Positions 9,303 to 17,705 of a DNA stretch of 64,000 nucleotides are shown here, one piece after another. The stretch covers positions 682,001 to 746,000 of the forward strand of contig JAXMCA010000002.1 of the NCBI GenBank assembly GCA_046349595.1, read 5' to 3'. Under the pieces are notes generated by a model, which had not been told where the DNA came from, did not search any database, and saw nothing but the letters and a program-made list of their open reading frames with translations. This stretch comes from JACRLW01 sp046349595. Its GTDB lineage: Bacteria; Planctomycetota; UBA1135; UBA2386. How positions within the stretch are numbered: the first letter of the stretch is position 1; the number at the start of each line of letters is the position of its first letter. Position numbers and translations under genes: made by a program.

Positions 9303-12300
9303 TCAACCGGCGCGCCGCACCCACTCGGTCGCGATGTGCGCGAGGTCAGGAGCGTTGCGGCCGGTCTGATCCGACTGCGAGAAGTAGTAGGACTCGACCT
9401 CGCCGATCACGGAGTCGAGCTCGCCGCGCAGCGAAGACGGCAGCCGTGGGTCGCCGGCGATCTCCCGCAACAGCGCCAGCACGCTGAAGGGTTCGATGCG
9501 ATCCGGCACGCGGTGACGGGCAGCCTCCGGTCCGCGCTGGCGCGAACGCTTCATGGCGAAGAAGCCGACGAGCAGGGCGACCGTCCCGAGCGAGATCGCG
9601 ATCCACCACCAGGGGAAGGGCGCCTTGCCGAGCGTGGTGTCGAGCGTGATCTCCTCGTCGGACGCGACGAGATCGGCATCGGCGTAGCGATGGCGCTCGA
9701 CCTTGGTCGACGGATCACGCGGGCGACCGAACTCGAAGCGTGACGCGGCGTGGCCGATGTCGTCGCGCGGCACAAGCGTGACGTTCCACAGGCGCTCGGA
9801 GGCGATACGCACCTGGTCGTCGTCGAAGGCGTTCACCGACACGCCCTGGTCGTCGACGTGGTCGACGCGGAACTCCTTGGGCGCCAGGTCGAGGATCTCG
9901 TCGAGGTCCGGCACCAGACCGCGCGCCGTCGCCTTGATCTCGAGCGACAGCTTGCCCTTGTCGGCGCGACGCTCGTCGAGCGTCTGGTTGATGGTCAGCT
10001 CCTCGTAGGGCCGCTCCGCTCCGCCTTCCTTCGACGCGTCGATCGGCAGCGCAGCCGAGGTGATCGGCATCACCGTGTAGCCCGAGGTGTCGAGGAAGTC
10101 GAAGTCGAGGTGGATCTGCGGGACCTTGTCGACCTGCGGTCCGCGCGCACGCAGGAGCAGGTAGGCGTAGGGCGTGACGCGCCAGCCCTCGGTGTCGGAG
10201 TCCTTCGAGGTCACGTCGGGAGAGTTGAAGGTGATCGACAGCACCTCGAACTGCTCCTGCAGGGCCTGGTTCGCCGCCTCCTGGAACTTGTCGCGGTAGT
10301 TCTCGAGCGGGCGCCCGTAGTTGTAGCCGTACGGCTGGTTGTTCTGGTTGCGCAGGTACTTGCCGAAGCCGCCGCTCTCGCGCTCGATCTCCTTGGTGTG
10401 CCGCAGGCTCACCTTCAGACCGAAGGGCTTCTTCCAACCGACGTCGCTCGGGCCGTCGACCTCGGTGACGAGTCTCAGCTCGGAGACGAGGTCTTTGTAG
10501 TACGCGAAGACCTTGCGCGCCTCCTCGGCCTGAGGATGGTCGCCGACCACCGCGAAACCGCCCTCGAGGTAGCGGGACTTCACCGCGGGGTTCACGGCCG
10601 CCATGCGGTTGAACAGCAGATTCGCGAAGCGCGACATGTGCCGCGCGGCGGATTCGCCGGGAAGGGCGAGGATGGCGCGCCGGATGAGTTCGGGCTGACG
10701 CGTGTCGGGTCGCGTCTCGGCCTTCACTGCGCCGAGATCGCAGGCGCCGAGGCTGGCGTAGAACCAGGTCTCGTAGACCTCGGTGGTCTCCTCGTCGGGG
10801 GACAGGGTGGGCGCGAGCTTCGCGTAGAGATCGGCCGCGTGCGCGAAGCGCTCCATCGCCGTCGTCCGGTTCGCGGCGAATTGCGGGACCGCGGCGAGCT
10901 CCTGCGCGAAGTTGTTCACGTCGTGCAGCACCGAGGCCTGCGCGAGGACCAGCTTCCAGTGCTCACCGCGCTCGGCGATCGCCTTGTCGATCACCTCGCC
11001 GGCGACCGTGTAGCCGCGCAGCACCTCCCGCTCGATGTCCTTCTGGCTGCGCCGAGTCTTCTTGTCCTCCTGAGTGCTCGGCCTGCGCCAGACGCTGGCG
11101 AGATTGGCGCGCATGTGCTGGACCAGGTCGGCGAGCGTCTCCGGCTTCTGCTTGTCGAGCGCGCCGAACACCGACTCGATCGACTCCAGCCGGTAGACCT
11201 CCGCGGTGCTGTGCGCGTGCGTGAAGGCGTCGACGAGCTGGGCTTCGTCCAAGGCGTCGACCGGCAGCGCACGCAGGCGCGTGACCCACTTCGCCAGGTC
11301 CTCGAGATTGCGATCCTGCTGGGAGCGCGTCAGCGGGATGCCGTTGCTGCGCTGGTCGAAGCCGTACATGTACATGTACGGGTTGGTGTTGTTGGACGCG
11401 TTGGGATCGTGGTTCCTGATCCACACGCGCATGAACTCGGCGGCGAGTTCCTTCGCGCTCTTCGGGTAGGTCTTGGCGAGCTGTTCGATGTAGGGGAACG
11501 CTTCGTCCGGCTCGTTCACCTTCAACATCAGCTGCGCGACGACCATGTTGAAGCGCGGCTTCAGCGACGAATCGAGCAGGTCGAACCAGCGGCCTGCCGG
11601 CACGATGTCGAGAAGCTTGCCCGGCTCGATGGGCTGCACCGGGGTCGGCTGATAGCCGCCGCCGTCGAGGTAGAAGATGTTGCCGTAGGCGTCGCGCCGC
11701 ATGATCGGACCGCGCGCGCTCGAGTTGGAGAAGGCGTAGGCGTGCTGCGCTTCGGCGAGCCAGTTCTCGGCGAGGATCGCGAGGCTCTGACGCCAGCTCT
11801 CGGCGCGCTCCGGCGCCGCAGCGAGCAGGGCATCGACCGCGGTCTTCTGCAGCTCCAACCCGGTGAGACGGAACTCCGGGTCGCGCATCCGCTCCTCGAA
11901 GCCGCGCGACGACTGGCTGCCGATCGTCGCGATCACCTCCATGCCGCGCTCCGGTCTCGAGGTGAAGCTCTCCGCCAGCCACTTGTCGCCGAGTTCGGCA
12001 CGCACCTTCGGCGCGAGTTCCACCGCGCGGCGCAACGCGTCGGCCTTGTCGTCGTCGCCAATCGAGCCCGAGGCGAGCGCGGCCTGGGTGACGAGCCACG
12101 CACGCTCGAGCGAGGCCGGCTTCTTGTCGAGGTTCCACACGGCGATCGCGTGACGCGCGAGCAGGTTGAGTCCCTCGCGATCGTTGCCGGCGATGGCTTC
12201 CTCCACCGTGGGAAGGAAGCCGTCGAGGTCGATCTCCTGGCCGAGCTTCACGAGGAGCCACGCGACGCCGCGCCGCGTGATGCGGGCGTCCTTCGCCTCG

Positions 12301-13205
12301 ACCGCGACCGCTTCACGCAGCTTGGCGATCAGCTCCTCGTTGACGTGACCCTCGGCGAAAGCGCGGCGCACGATCGGCTCGAGGAGCTCGACGTGCTTGC
12401 GCTCGGGCGACGCCGGCGCGTTGCGCCAGATCGCCAGCAGGTCGTCGAAGGAGAAGCGGCATTGCTCGCGCAGGTTCGACGGCACACCGTTGTTCTGGTT
12501 CGGCTGCGGCGGGACGAGTGGCAGCACGGTGAGGATGCGCGCGTAGCCGTCGAGTCGCTCGGTCTCCGGCAACACGGCGAGGAAGGCACCCAGCTTGTCC
12601 CAGTGACCGAGCGCGACGTCGTGCTGCAGGATCTCGATGTCCCGCGCGATGCGCTTCTGCTCCCACGCGGCCTTCAGAGGGTCGGGCTTGGACGGCGGTT
12701 TCGCATCGCTCGGGGATGCCGTCGATTCCGTGACGGCCGGCTTGTCGGTGACCTCGAGCGCCGGAGGGTTCGATGCATGGGCATCGTCGACCGGCGGCGC
12801 CTCGGTCACGGGCGGCGGCACTTCGTTCGTCGGCGGCGCGCCATCCGAGGGTTGCGGCTCGTCCGTCTTCGCCTGCTCGGCCTTCGCGTCCGGCGGTGGG
12901 TTCTCCGGCAGCGGCTCGGGCGCTCCCTTCGCCCACGCCTTGAGCATCGCGCTGGGGCGGCGATCGAAGGTCGCCTGCATCAAGGCGGCGAGTCGCGGCG
13001 AGGGCGGCGCTTTGGCGGCGGTGTTGCCCGGACCCTGCTGCTGCGCCGCCATGCCCGAGCCACCGGACGAATTCCCATACGAATCGGCGATCTGCGACAG
13101 GGACTGCGCCGGCCGAGTCGCTTTCGCAGGGACCTGCGCCGGAACGACGGCGCACCAGGAGAACAAGACCGACAGCGCGACGATCGCGCGGACGCGGACT
13201 GTCAT
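9303..13205 (-). CDS. Giant secreted, C-terminally anchored helical-repeat protein of the Bat locus
   Basis: The product has 1300 residues. A signal peptide covers about residues 1-24 (ending CAVVPAQ). Residues 60-180 are rich in Pro, Ala and Glu. A long helical, TPR/HEAT-like region follows (about 190-880), then a beta-rich part. One membrane segment near residue 1220 (WWWIAISLGTVALLVGFF) is followed by a basic cytoplasmic tail of about 75 residues. The C-terminal anchor recalls BatD, but size and helical repeats differ and I see no clear BatD domain. It lies downstream of the Bat-type operon behind a terminator hairpin, so expression may be only partly linked. Confidence 0.65.
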   Translation of the reverse strand: MTVRVRAIVALSVLFSWCAVVPAQVPAKATRPAQSLSQIADSYGNSSGGSGMAAQQQGPGNTAAKAPPSPRLAALMQATFDRRPSAMLKAWAKGAPEPLPENPPPDAKAEQAKTDEPQPSDGAPPTNEVPPPVTEAPPVDDAHASNPPALEVTDKPAVTESTASPSDAKPPSKPDPLKAAWEQKRIARDIEILQHDVALGHWDKLGAFLAVLPETERLDGYARILTVLPLVPPQPNQNNGVPSNLREQCRFSFDDLLAIWRNAPASPERKHVELLEPIVRRAFAEGHVNEELIAKLREAVAVEAKDARITRRGVAWLLVKLGQEIDLDGFLPTVEEAIAGNDREGLNLLARHAIAVWNLDKKPASLERAWLVTQAALASGSIGDDDKADALRRAVELAPKVRAELGDKWLAESFTSRPERGMEVIATIGSQSSRGFEERMRDPEFRLTGLELQKTAVDALLAAAPERAESWRQSLAILAENWLAEAQHAYAFSNSSARGPIMRRDAYGNIFYLDGGGYQPTPVQPIEPGKLLDIVPAGRWFDLLDSSLKPRFNMVVAQLMLKVNEPDEAFPYIEQLAKTYPKSAKELAAEFMRVWIRNHDPNASNNTNPYMYMYGFDQRSNGIPLTRSQQDRNLEDLAKWVTRLRALPVDALDEAQLVDAFTHAHSTAEVYRLESIESVFGALDKQKPETLADLVQHMRANLASVWRRPSTQEDKKTRRSQKDIEREVLRGYTVAGEVIDKAIAERGEHWKLVLAQASVLHDVNNFAQELAAVPQFAANRTTAMERFAHAADLYAKLAPTLSPDEETTEVYETWFYASLGACDLGAVKAETRPDTRQPELIRRAILALPGESAARHMSRFANLLFNRMAAVNPAVKSRYLEGGFAVVGDHPQAEEARKVFAYYKDLVSELRLVTEVDGPSDVGWKKPFGLKVSLRHTKEIERESGGFGKYLRNQNNQPYGYNYGRPLENYRDKFQEAANQALQEQFEVLSITFNSPDVTSKDSDTEGWRVTPYAYLLLRARGPQVDKVPQIHLDFDFLDTSGYTVMPITSAALPIDASKEGGAERPYEELTINQTLDERRADKGKLSLEIKATARGLVPDLDEILDLAPKEFRVDHVDDQGVSVNAFDDDQVRIASERLWNVTLVPRDDIGHAASRFEFGRPRDPSTKVERHRYADADLVASDEEITLDTTLGKAPFPWWWIAISLGTVALLVGFFAMKRSRQRGPEAARHRVPDRIEPFSVLALLREIAGDPRLPSSLRGELDSVIGEVESYYFSQSDQTGRNAPDLAHIATEWVRRAG

Positions 13206-13263
13206 GGCGAGAGGGATTGCACGCGGACTCGAGGGGACGCCGTGCAGGCGTCGTGAGACGAAA

Positions 13264-13285
13264 ACGGGAGGCCTTCGCCTCCCGT
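13264..13285 (-). terminator. Rho-independent terminator after BatC-like gene
   Basis: A perfect 9-bp stem ACGGGAGGC / GCCTCCCGT closes on a 4-nt loop. Read on the minus strand, the stem is followed by a short T run (GTTTTCG). It lies 25 nt past the TGA at 13311-13313 but 142 nt past the TGA at 13428-13430, which favours 13311 as the real end of the gene before it. Confidence 0.65.
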
Positions 13286-13310
13286 CATGAGATGTCGTCG
13301 CCGGTGTGGA

Positions 13311-13430
13311 TCAGGATCCGGCGCCGTCGAGCGGCTTGCCCATCGTGGCGCCGCGCGCGTCGGAGTCCTTGTCCGGCTTCCCGCCAGGCTTCTTGCTGCC
13401 GCGACCGCGGCCGCTTCCGCAACCCTTTCA
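13311..13430 (-). other. In-frame 3' extension after TGA: candidate selenocysteine recoding and C-terminal tail
   Basis: The BatC-like frame continues past TGA (13430-13428) for 38 sense codons to a second TGA at 13313-13311. The tail begins K-G-C-G-S-G-R-G-R-G-S-K-K and is hydrophilic throughout. If the TGA is read as selenocysteine, the motif is U-K-G-C, a redox-type U-x-x-C. By my count G+C is 25/38 at codon position 1, 26/38 at position 2 and 33/38 at position 3, the pattern expected for coding sequence here. The full product would be 236 residues. Alternatives are an ordinary stop, a recent TGC/TGG-to-TGA mutation, or a sequencing error. Confidence 0.5.
13398..13411 (-). promoter_or_regulatory. 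Possible bacterial SECIS hairpin after the in-frame TGA
   Basis: On the mRNA, nucleotides 17-30 after the TGA form GCCGC-GGUC-GCGGC: a 5-bp stem with a GGUC loop at positions 22-25. Flanking bases can extend the stem past one mismatch. Bacterial SECIS elements are known to lie just downstream of UGA with a G in the first two loop positions; E. coli fdhF has GGUC in its loop. The sequence is GC-rich, so chance pairing is possible. Confidence 0.4.
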
Positions 13431-14021
13431 CTGGCCTGGGATCGGCAGACCCTGGAGTTCCTCGATCTCCAGGCGCGACAGCAACACCGCCGCTTCGAGA
13501 TCCTGTTTCGACTTCTTCTGCACGCCGGTATCGGCGGCGACGGTCGAGCCTTCCGCGAGCAGCCGGTACTGCTGGCGCGCGCCGTCGATCTCCGGCTCCC
13601 ACACCTCGCGCGGCATGCCTTCGAGGCGCATCAGCCAGGTGGTGTAGTAGTGCGCGTTCGCCAGCGAACGGCGTGCTTCGGCGAGCATCGTCGTGTCCGG
13701 CTTCGCGTCGCGGGCGATCTCGTCGACGAGCGTCTCCAGCTCGGCGCGTGCGTCGGGCAGCTTGGATGCGAGCATCCACGCCTTCGAACGCTCGAGGCGG
13801 ATGTGGCGCGCCACGCTCTCGTGTTCGGCGGGGAGACCGGCGAGCGCCTTGTCGTAGGCCTCGATGGCCTTGCCGAAGTCCTTCGCCACCGCGGAGTCGT
13901 GGGCACTCGCGAGCAGCGTGTCGACCTCGTCGAGCTTCAAGCGGTCCTGACCAGGACCCTCGTGATAGGCGATGCCACCGATCGGCAGCATCAGCCACAG
14001 GACGAGCAGGGGGATGCGCAT
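13428..14021 (-). CDS. BatC-like TPR protein (197 residues to first TGA; possibly 236 with readthrough)
   Basis: The ATG at 14021 has a GAGGAAA ribosome site upstream. The N-terminus is a signal peptide (MRIPLLVLWLMLPIGGIAYH). Residues 28-115 form at least two TPR-type helix pairs (KDFGKAIEAYDKALAGLP; the next pair near residue 85). The gene follows the two VWA genes, the position of batC in aerotolerance operons, where BatC is a periplasmic TPR partner of BatA/BatB. The coordinates stop at the first TGA. Evidence that the frame continues to 13311 is given in the separate entry for the extension. Confidence 0.7.
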   Translation of the reverse strand: MRIPLLVLWLMLPIGGIAYHEGPGQDRLKLDEVDTLLASAHDSAVAKDFGKAIEAYDKALAGLPAEHESVARHIRLERSKAWMLASKLPDARAELETLVDEIARDAKPDTTMLAEARRSLANAHYYTTWLMRLEGMPREVWEPEIDGARQQYRLLAEGSTVAADTGVQKKSKQDLEAAVLLSRLEIEELQGLPIPGQ

Positions 14022-14081
14022 GGCGTTTCCTCTCGGACGGGCAAGGGGAGTCGAAATCGGCTCCCGGGCCGCGCGGGGATG

Positions 14082-15113
14082 TTATCGAGCGGGACGGACC
14101 TCGGGCAGCAGGGCTTCCCGGGATCCTGGCACAGGGTGGGGAGAAGTCCGCCGCACCCCCGGCTGCCAGGATGTGCCGAGGTAGTGCAGGAGGAGCGGAA
14201 GGCCCGCCAGCAACGCAGCTCCGGCGGCGATGGCCAGCAGGGCGTACTCGCGCAGGGTCAGCTTGTCCCGGTCCGCGCCCTCGGCGGTCTCGGTGATCTC
14301 GCGGACCACGTCGGAGGGGATCTGGCGGAGGTTGCCGTCGTGGTAGACACCGTGCAGACGGGTCGCGACCTGCCGGAGTGTGGAAACGTCCTGGCGCGAC
14401 TGCTTGCCGTCGATGAAGCGCCCGGCGACCGGGTCGCCGACTCCCACGACGAGCACGCTGCCGATCGACGGCGGCAAGTCCGGCATCCCGGTCGCGGGCA
14501 CCGTGTCGCCGTCGCTGAGGATGGCGAGGATCGCGCTGCCCGGCTTCCACGGTTTGGCGATGCGCGCCGCTTCGGCGATGCCGTCGAAGAGCTTGGTCTT
14601 GCCGGCCTGGAAGGCGAGGTGCATCGGAAGGTCGCCGAGCACGTTGTCGATCACCGCGGAGTCGTGCGTGTCGACCACCACCGGCTTCGCGCCGTTGTAG
14701 ACGCTCACCACGCTGATCGCGTAGTTGCCGACCGCGATGCGCTGGAACAGCGACTTCAGCAGATCGCGCGCGCGGTGATTGCGTTGCTCGTTCTTGGCCG
14801 GGCCGGCATCGGCGAGGCGCATGCTCGGCGAGACGTCGAGCAGGATGATCAGATGGCGCGGATCGTCCGGGCGCGCACCGCCGACGTGATGCGTCTTCGG
14901 CGGCAGTTCGAGCAGGTTCACCAGTCCGAAGGCCAGTGCGGCAGCCGCCAGCGATCGCAACCACGGTGCGAGGAACACCCAGGCCGAGGGCCGCTGACCA
15001 GGACCGAAGGCGAGACGCGCGATGCGCCGCACGCGACGCGCGTGGAGTCCCTCGCCGAGCAGCACCAGCAGGAACGCTCCCGCTGTCGACAGCCACGCGG
15101 CGAGGCTCACCAT
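14082..15113 (-). CDS. BatB-like VWA membrane protein
   Basis: The product has 343 residues. Two membrane segments lie near the N-terminus (about 5-21 and 48-66), then a von Willebrand factor A domain with an intact metal site DVSPS at residues 93-97. A further membrane segment lies near the C-terminus (YALLAIAAGAALLAGLPLLL). The ATG at 15113 overlaps the end of the preceding BatA-like gene by 7 nt. In Bacteroides and Francisella, Bat proteins form periplasmic complexes linked to stress tolerance; the precise role is unsettled. A 60-bp gap separates it from the BatC-like gene. Confidence 0.8.
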   Translation of the reverse strand: MVSLAAWLSTAGAFLLVLLGEGLHARRVRRIARLAFGPGQRPSAWVFLAPWLRSLAAAALAFGLVNLLELPPKTHHVGGARPDDPRHLIILLDVSPSMRLADAGPAKNEQRNHRARDLLKSLFQRIAVGNYAISVVSVYNGAKPVVVDTHDSAVIDNVLGDLPMHLAFQAGKTKLFDGIAEAARIAKPWKPGSAILAILSDGDTVPATGMPDLPPSIGSVLVVGVGDPVAGRFIDGKQSRQDVSTLRQVATRLHGVYHDGNLRQIPSDVVREITETAEGADRDKLTLREYALLAIAAGAALLAGLPLLLHYLGTSWQPGVRRTSPHPVPGSREALLPEVRPAR

Positions 15114-16024
15114 GGCGTGTGCCTCAAGCCGAGTTGCAGCAGCGCGTGCAGGCCGAGCAGCGAGAGGCCGACGACGCACCACAGCGAGAAGGCGTCGACC
15201 AGCTCCGCGGCCTCCTTCTCGAGCTTGGTGGTCTGCATCTTGTCGATGTGCCGGAACGCGGCCTGCAAGGCCTGCTGGTCCTGCGGATCGAAGAAGTCAC
15301 CGCCGGTCCACCGGGCGATGTCGAGCACGTCGTCGGGGATCGGCTCGTCGGCGATGTGGATCGCGTAGAGGACGATGCCGTCCGCCTTCAGCTTGCGCGC
15401 AACCTCCTCGTTGCGGTCGCCGCCGAGATCGGCGCTCGCACCGTCGGTGACCAGCACGATCATGCGATCGCCGGTCTCGCGCTCGAGCAGGACCTTGCGG
15501 CACGCGAACAGGGCCTTGCCGATCTCGGTGCCGGACCCGACGCCCATGGAGTCGCGACCGGGGCCCATGAAGGGCGTGGCGCAGCGGAAGGCGGATGCGT
15601 CGCTGGTGAGCGGAACCCAGTGCAGGGGATTCTCGGCGAAGAAGGTCAGGCCGAAGGCGTCGCCCTTGCGCACATCGAGGAAGGCATCGATCGCCTTCAT
15701 CGACGCCTCGTAGCGCGTCCCGTCGCCGAACTTCGCCGCCATGCTGCCCGAGACGTCGACGCAGAACTCGATGTTGGTCAGCGCGCGGCGGGTCTTGGGA
15801 ACCGCGAGTTCCTGCGGACCGGCGAGCATCACGACCGCGACACCCAAGACCAGCGCCGGCAGCGACTCCGCGGTGCGCAACGCCGCGACGAGCACGCGGC
15901 GCGGCCACGCGGCGCCGTGGTCGAAGGGCATGGCCACGCCACGGCCGCTGCGGCGCCACACGTGCACGAGCAGCAGCAGCGGCAGCCCGAGCGCCAGCAG
16001 GACCCACGGGTACACGAAGCTCAT
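15107..16024 (-). CDS. BatA-like VWA membrane protein
   Basis: The product has 305 residues. The N-terminal segments (about 5-23 and 52-70) fit the BatA aerotolerance N-terminal domain with its early WxLLAL-type helix. The VWA domain has DVSGS at residues 90-94 and GSGTEIG for the threonine of the metal site. A C-terminal membrane helix (LWCVVGLSLLGLHALLQLGL) follows a short helical stretch. It starts in an ATGA overlap with the preceding gene. Together with the BatB-like and TPR proteins it should form the membrane/periplasmic Bat complex. Confidence 0.85.
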   Translation of the reverse strand: MSFVYPWVLLALGLPLLLLVHVWRRSGRGVAMPFDHGAAWPRRVLVAALRTAESLPALVLGVAVVMLAGPQELAVPKTRRALTNIEFCVDVSGSMAAKFGDGTRYEASMKAIDAFLDVRKGDAFGLTFFAENPLHWVPLTSDASAFRCATPFMGPGRDSMGVGSGTEIGKALFACRKVLLERETGDRMIVLVTDGASADLGGDRNEEVARKLKADGIVLYAIHIADEPIPDDVLDIARWTGGDFFDPQDQQALQAAFRHIDKMQTTKLEKEAAELVDAFSLWCVVGLSLLGLHALLQLGLRHTPW

Positions 16025-16848
16025 GCGGGCTTCCCCGGTCCCGATCCACCGACCTCGCGGTAGGGCGCGAGCAGGGCCTGCAGATCGACCTGTTGCAGCG
16101 GCTCGGGACGATGCAGCCAGTCCTCGAGCTGCCGCAGCAGCGCGCCGGCCTCGGGATGCGCACGCAGCTTCGCGACGGCCTGCGCGGTCCGCTCTCCGCC
16201 GAGATCGAGACGCTCACGCCAATGCGCGAGCAGCAGTCGTTCGAGATCGGCACGACGGTCCGGACCGAGACGACCGTACATCGCATCCTCGACCATCGGG
16301 CGCAGGCGATCGGCGAGGGTCAGCGGTGCGCTCGCCGTGGCTGCGGCTCGCGCACGGCGACGCCCGACGAACAGGATCAGTCCGAGTCCGACGACCCAGA
16401 CCACGATCGCGACGGTGATCAGCGTGTGGTAGCCGCCGACCGACGGCGGTGTGACCGGTGCGAGATCGTTGGGCTCGATGCGCAGCGGCGAGATCACGCT
16501 CTCGGCGAAGACCTCGATCTTCGGCAGATCCTCGGTCGACGACCCGTCGGCCCGCACCAGGAACTCGCGCAGATCGTGCTTGCCGGCGACGAAGGGCACC
16601 CACTCCAGGTCGTAGCGGAACTCGGTTCCGTGCGGCCAGGTCTGGAGCACGCGCAGCACGATCGGCGCCTTGGGGTCGTCGGCGGGCTTCGCGACGAGGC
16701 GCGTGCCCGGAAGCACGAGCTGGTCGATGTGCGCGCGCATCCCCACGTTGACTCGCCGTTCGTCGCGCGACTGCGCGACCAGCGCCGACACCATCAGGAA
16801 CACGATCGCGATCGGCTGCACCGCATGCCGCAGGAAGACCTTGCTCAT
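16021..16848 (-). CDS. Single-pass membrane protein of the Bat operon (DUF4381/BatD-like position)
   Basis: The product has 275 residues. It has a signal peptide (ending SALVAQ), a beta-rich periplasmic part (residues 27-130), one membrane helix (about 142-162, ITVAIVVWVVGLGLILFV) and a helical cytoplasmic part to the end. The layout matches the proteins that usually sit between DUF58 and BatA. Both ends are ATGA overlaps with its neighbours, so co-translation is likely. No enzymatic motif is seen. Confidence 0.7.
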   Translation of the reverse strand: MSKVFLRHAVQPIAIVFLMVSALVAQSRDERRVNVGMRAHIDQLVLPGTRLVAKPADDPKAPIVLRVLQTWPHGTEFRYDLEWVPFVAGKHDLREFLVRADGSSTEDLPKIEVFAESVISPLRIEPNDLAPVTPPSVGGYHTLITVAIVVWVVGLGLILFVGRRRARAAATASAPLTLADRLRPMVEDAMYGRLGPDRRADLERLLLAHWRERLDLGGERTAQAVAKLRAHPEAGALLRQLEDWLHRPEPLQQVDLQALLAPYREVGGSGPGKPA

Positions 16849-17705
16849 CGCGCACCTCGGGACAGCACGCCGCGCGAGGCCAGGAAATGGCGCACGCGAT
16901 GGACGAAAGGACGATCGGTATGCACGACCAGATGGTCGACGTTGGCGCGGCGCAGGTCGGTGGTCACGGCATCGACATCGACCCGCGCCCGGTTGCCGCT
17001 CGCCACGAACTCACGTCCGGTCTCCGCCTCGCGTGCGCGGACGAAACCGACACCGCGCTGCGGCTCCTCGGCTGGGTCGCGAAGCTGGATGACCACGCAG
17101 TCGTGCATCTGCGCCATCAGGGCGATGCGATCGACGGCCTCGGGATCGTGCAGATCGCTCAGCACGACGACCAGCGCTCGGCTGCCGAGGGTCGGAGCGA
17201 GCTCGCGCACGCGCCTGCCGAGCGAGGTCGACTCGTCGTAGCGGAACTGCCGCAGTTCGAGGAGCCACTGGTAGACGCGCGGCCGCGACAGGCTCGGTTG
17301 CACCCGCAGATCGCGTTCGCCGACCCCGAGCACACCGACCGGACTCACGCGGTCGAGACAGGCCAGCGCGATGCCGCCGGCGAGCTGCAGCGCGATCTGG
17401 TACTTGGTGCGTTTCGCGGCGCCGATGACCATCGACGCCGAGGTGTCGATCAGCAGGTAGCAGGGGATCGACTTCGGCGTGTCGTATTCCTTGATGTGGT
17501 AGCGCGCGGTGCGCGCCGTGATGCGCCAGTCGATCGAGCGCACCGGGTCACCGAACTGGTAGGCGCGCGACTGCACGTACTCGACGCCGGCGCCGAGGAA
17601 GCGCGAGTGGTCGGTGCCGTAGTTCAACGAATCCGCGAGACGTCGCACGGCGACGATGAACTGCCGCGCGTCGAGCGGATCGAGCCCTCCGATCCGGCCC
17701 TGCAT
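16845..17705 (-). CDS. DUF58 protein with degenerate VWA domain
   Basis: The product has 286 residues. The DUF58 signature YQFGDPVRSIDWRITAR spans residues 49-65 and is followed by a metal-site-like DTSAS at 87-91. There are no membrane segments, so it is cytoplasmic. DUF58 proteins pair with MoxR ATPases and are thought to act as adaptors in chaperone-like assembly. The ATG at 17705 overlaps the MoxR stop codon as TGATG, so the two are translated together. Confidence 0.9.
   Translation of the reverse strand: MQGRIGGLDPLDARQFIVAVRRLADSLNYGTDHSRFLGAGVEYVQSRAYQFGDPVRSIDWRITARTARYHIKEYDTPKSIPCYLLIDTSASMVIGAAKRTKYQIALQLAGGIALACLDRVSPVGVLGVGERDLRVQPSLSRPRVYQWLLELRQFRYDESTSLGRRVRELAPTLGSRALVVVLSDLHDPEAVDRIALMAQMHDCVVIQLRDPAEEPQRGVGFVRAREAETGREFVASGNRARVDVDAVTTDLRRANVDHLVVHTDRPFVHRVRHFLASRGVLSRGAR

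Noticed and set aside
9750..13256. A 1168-residue frame on the plus strand opposite the giant Bat-locus protein
   Set aside because: The minus-strand frame has a signal peptide, membrane anchor and helical repeats. The plus-strand frame is a shadow with skewed composition.
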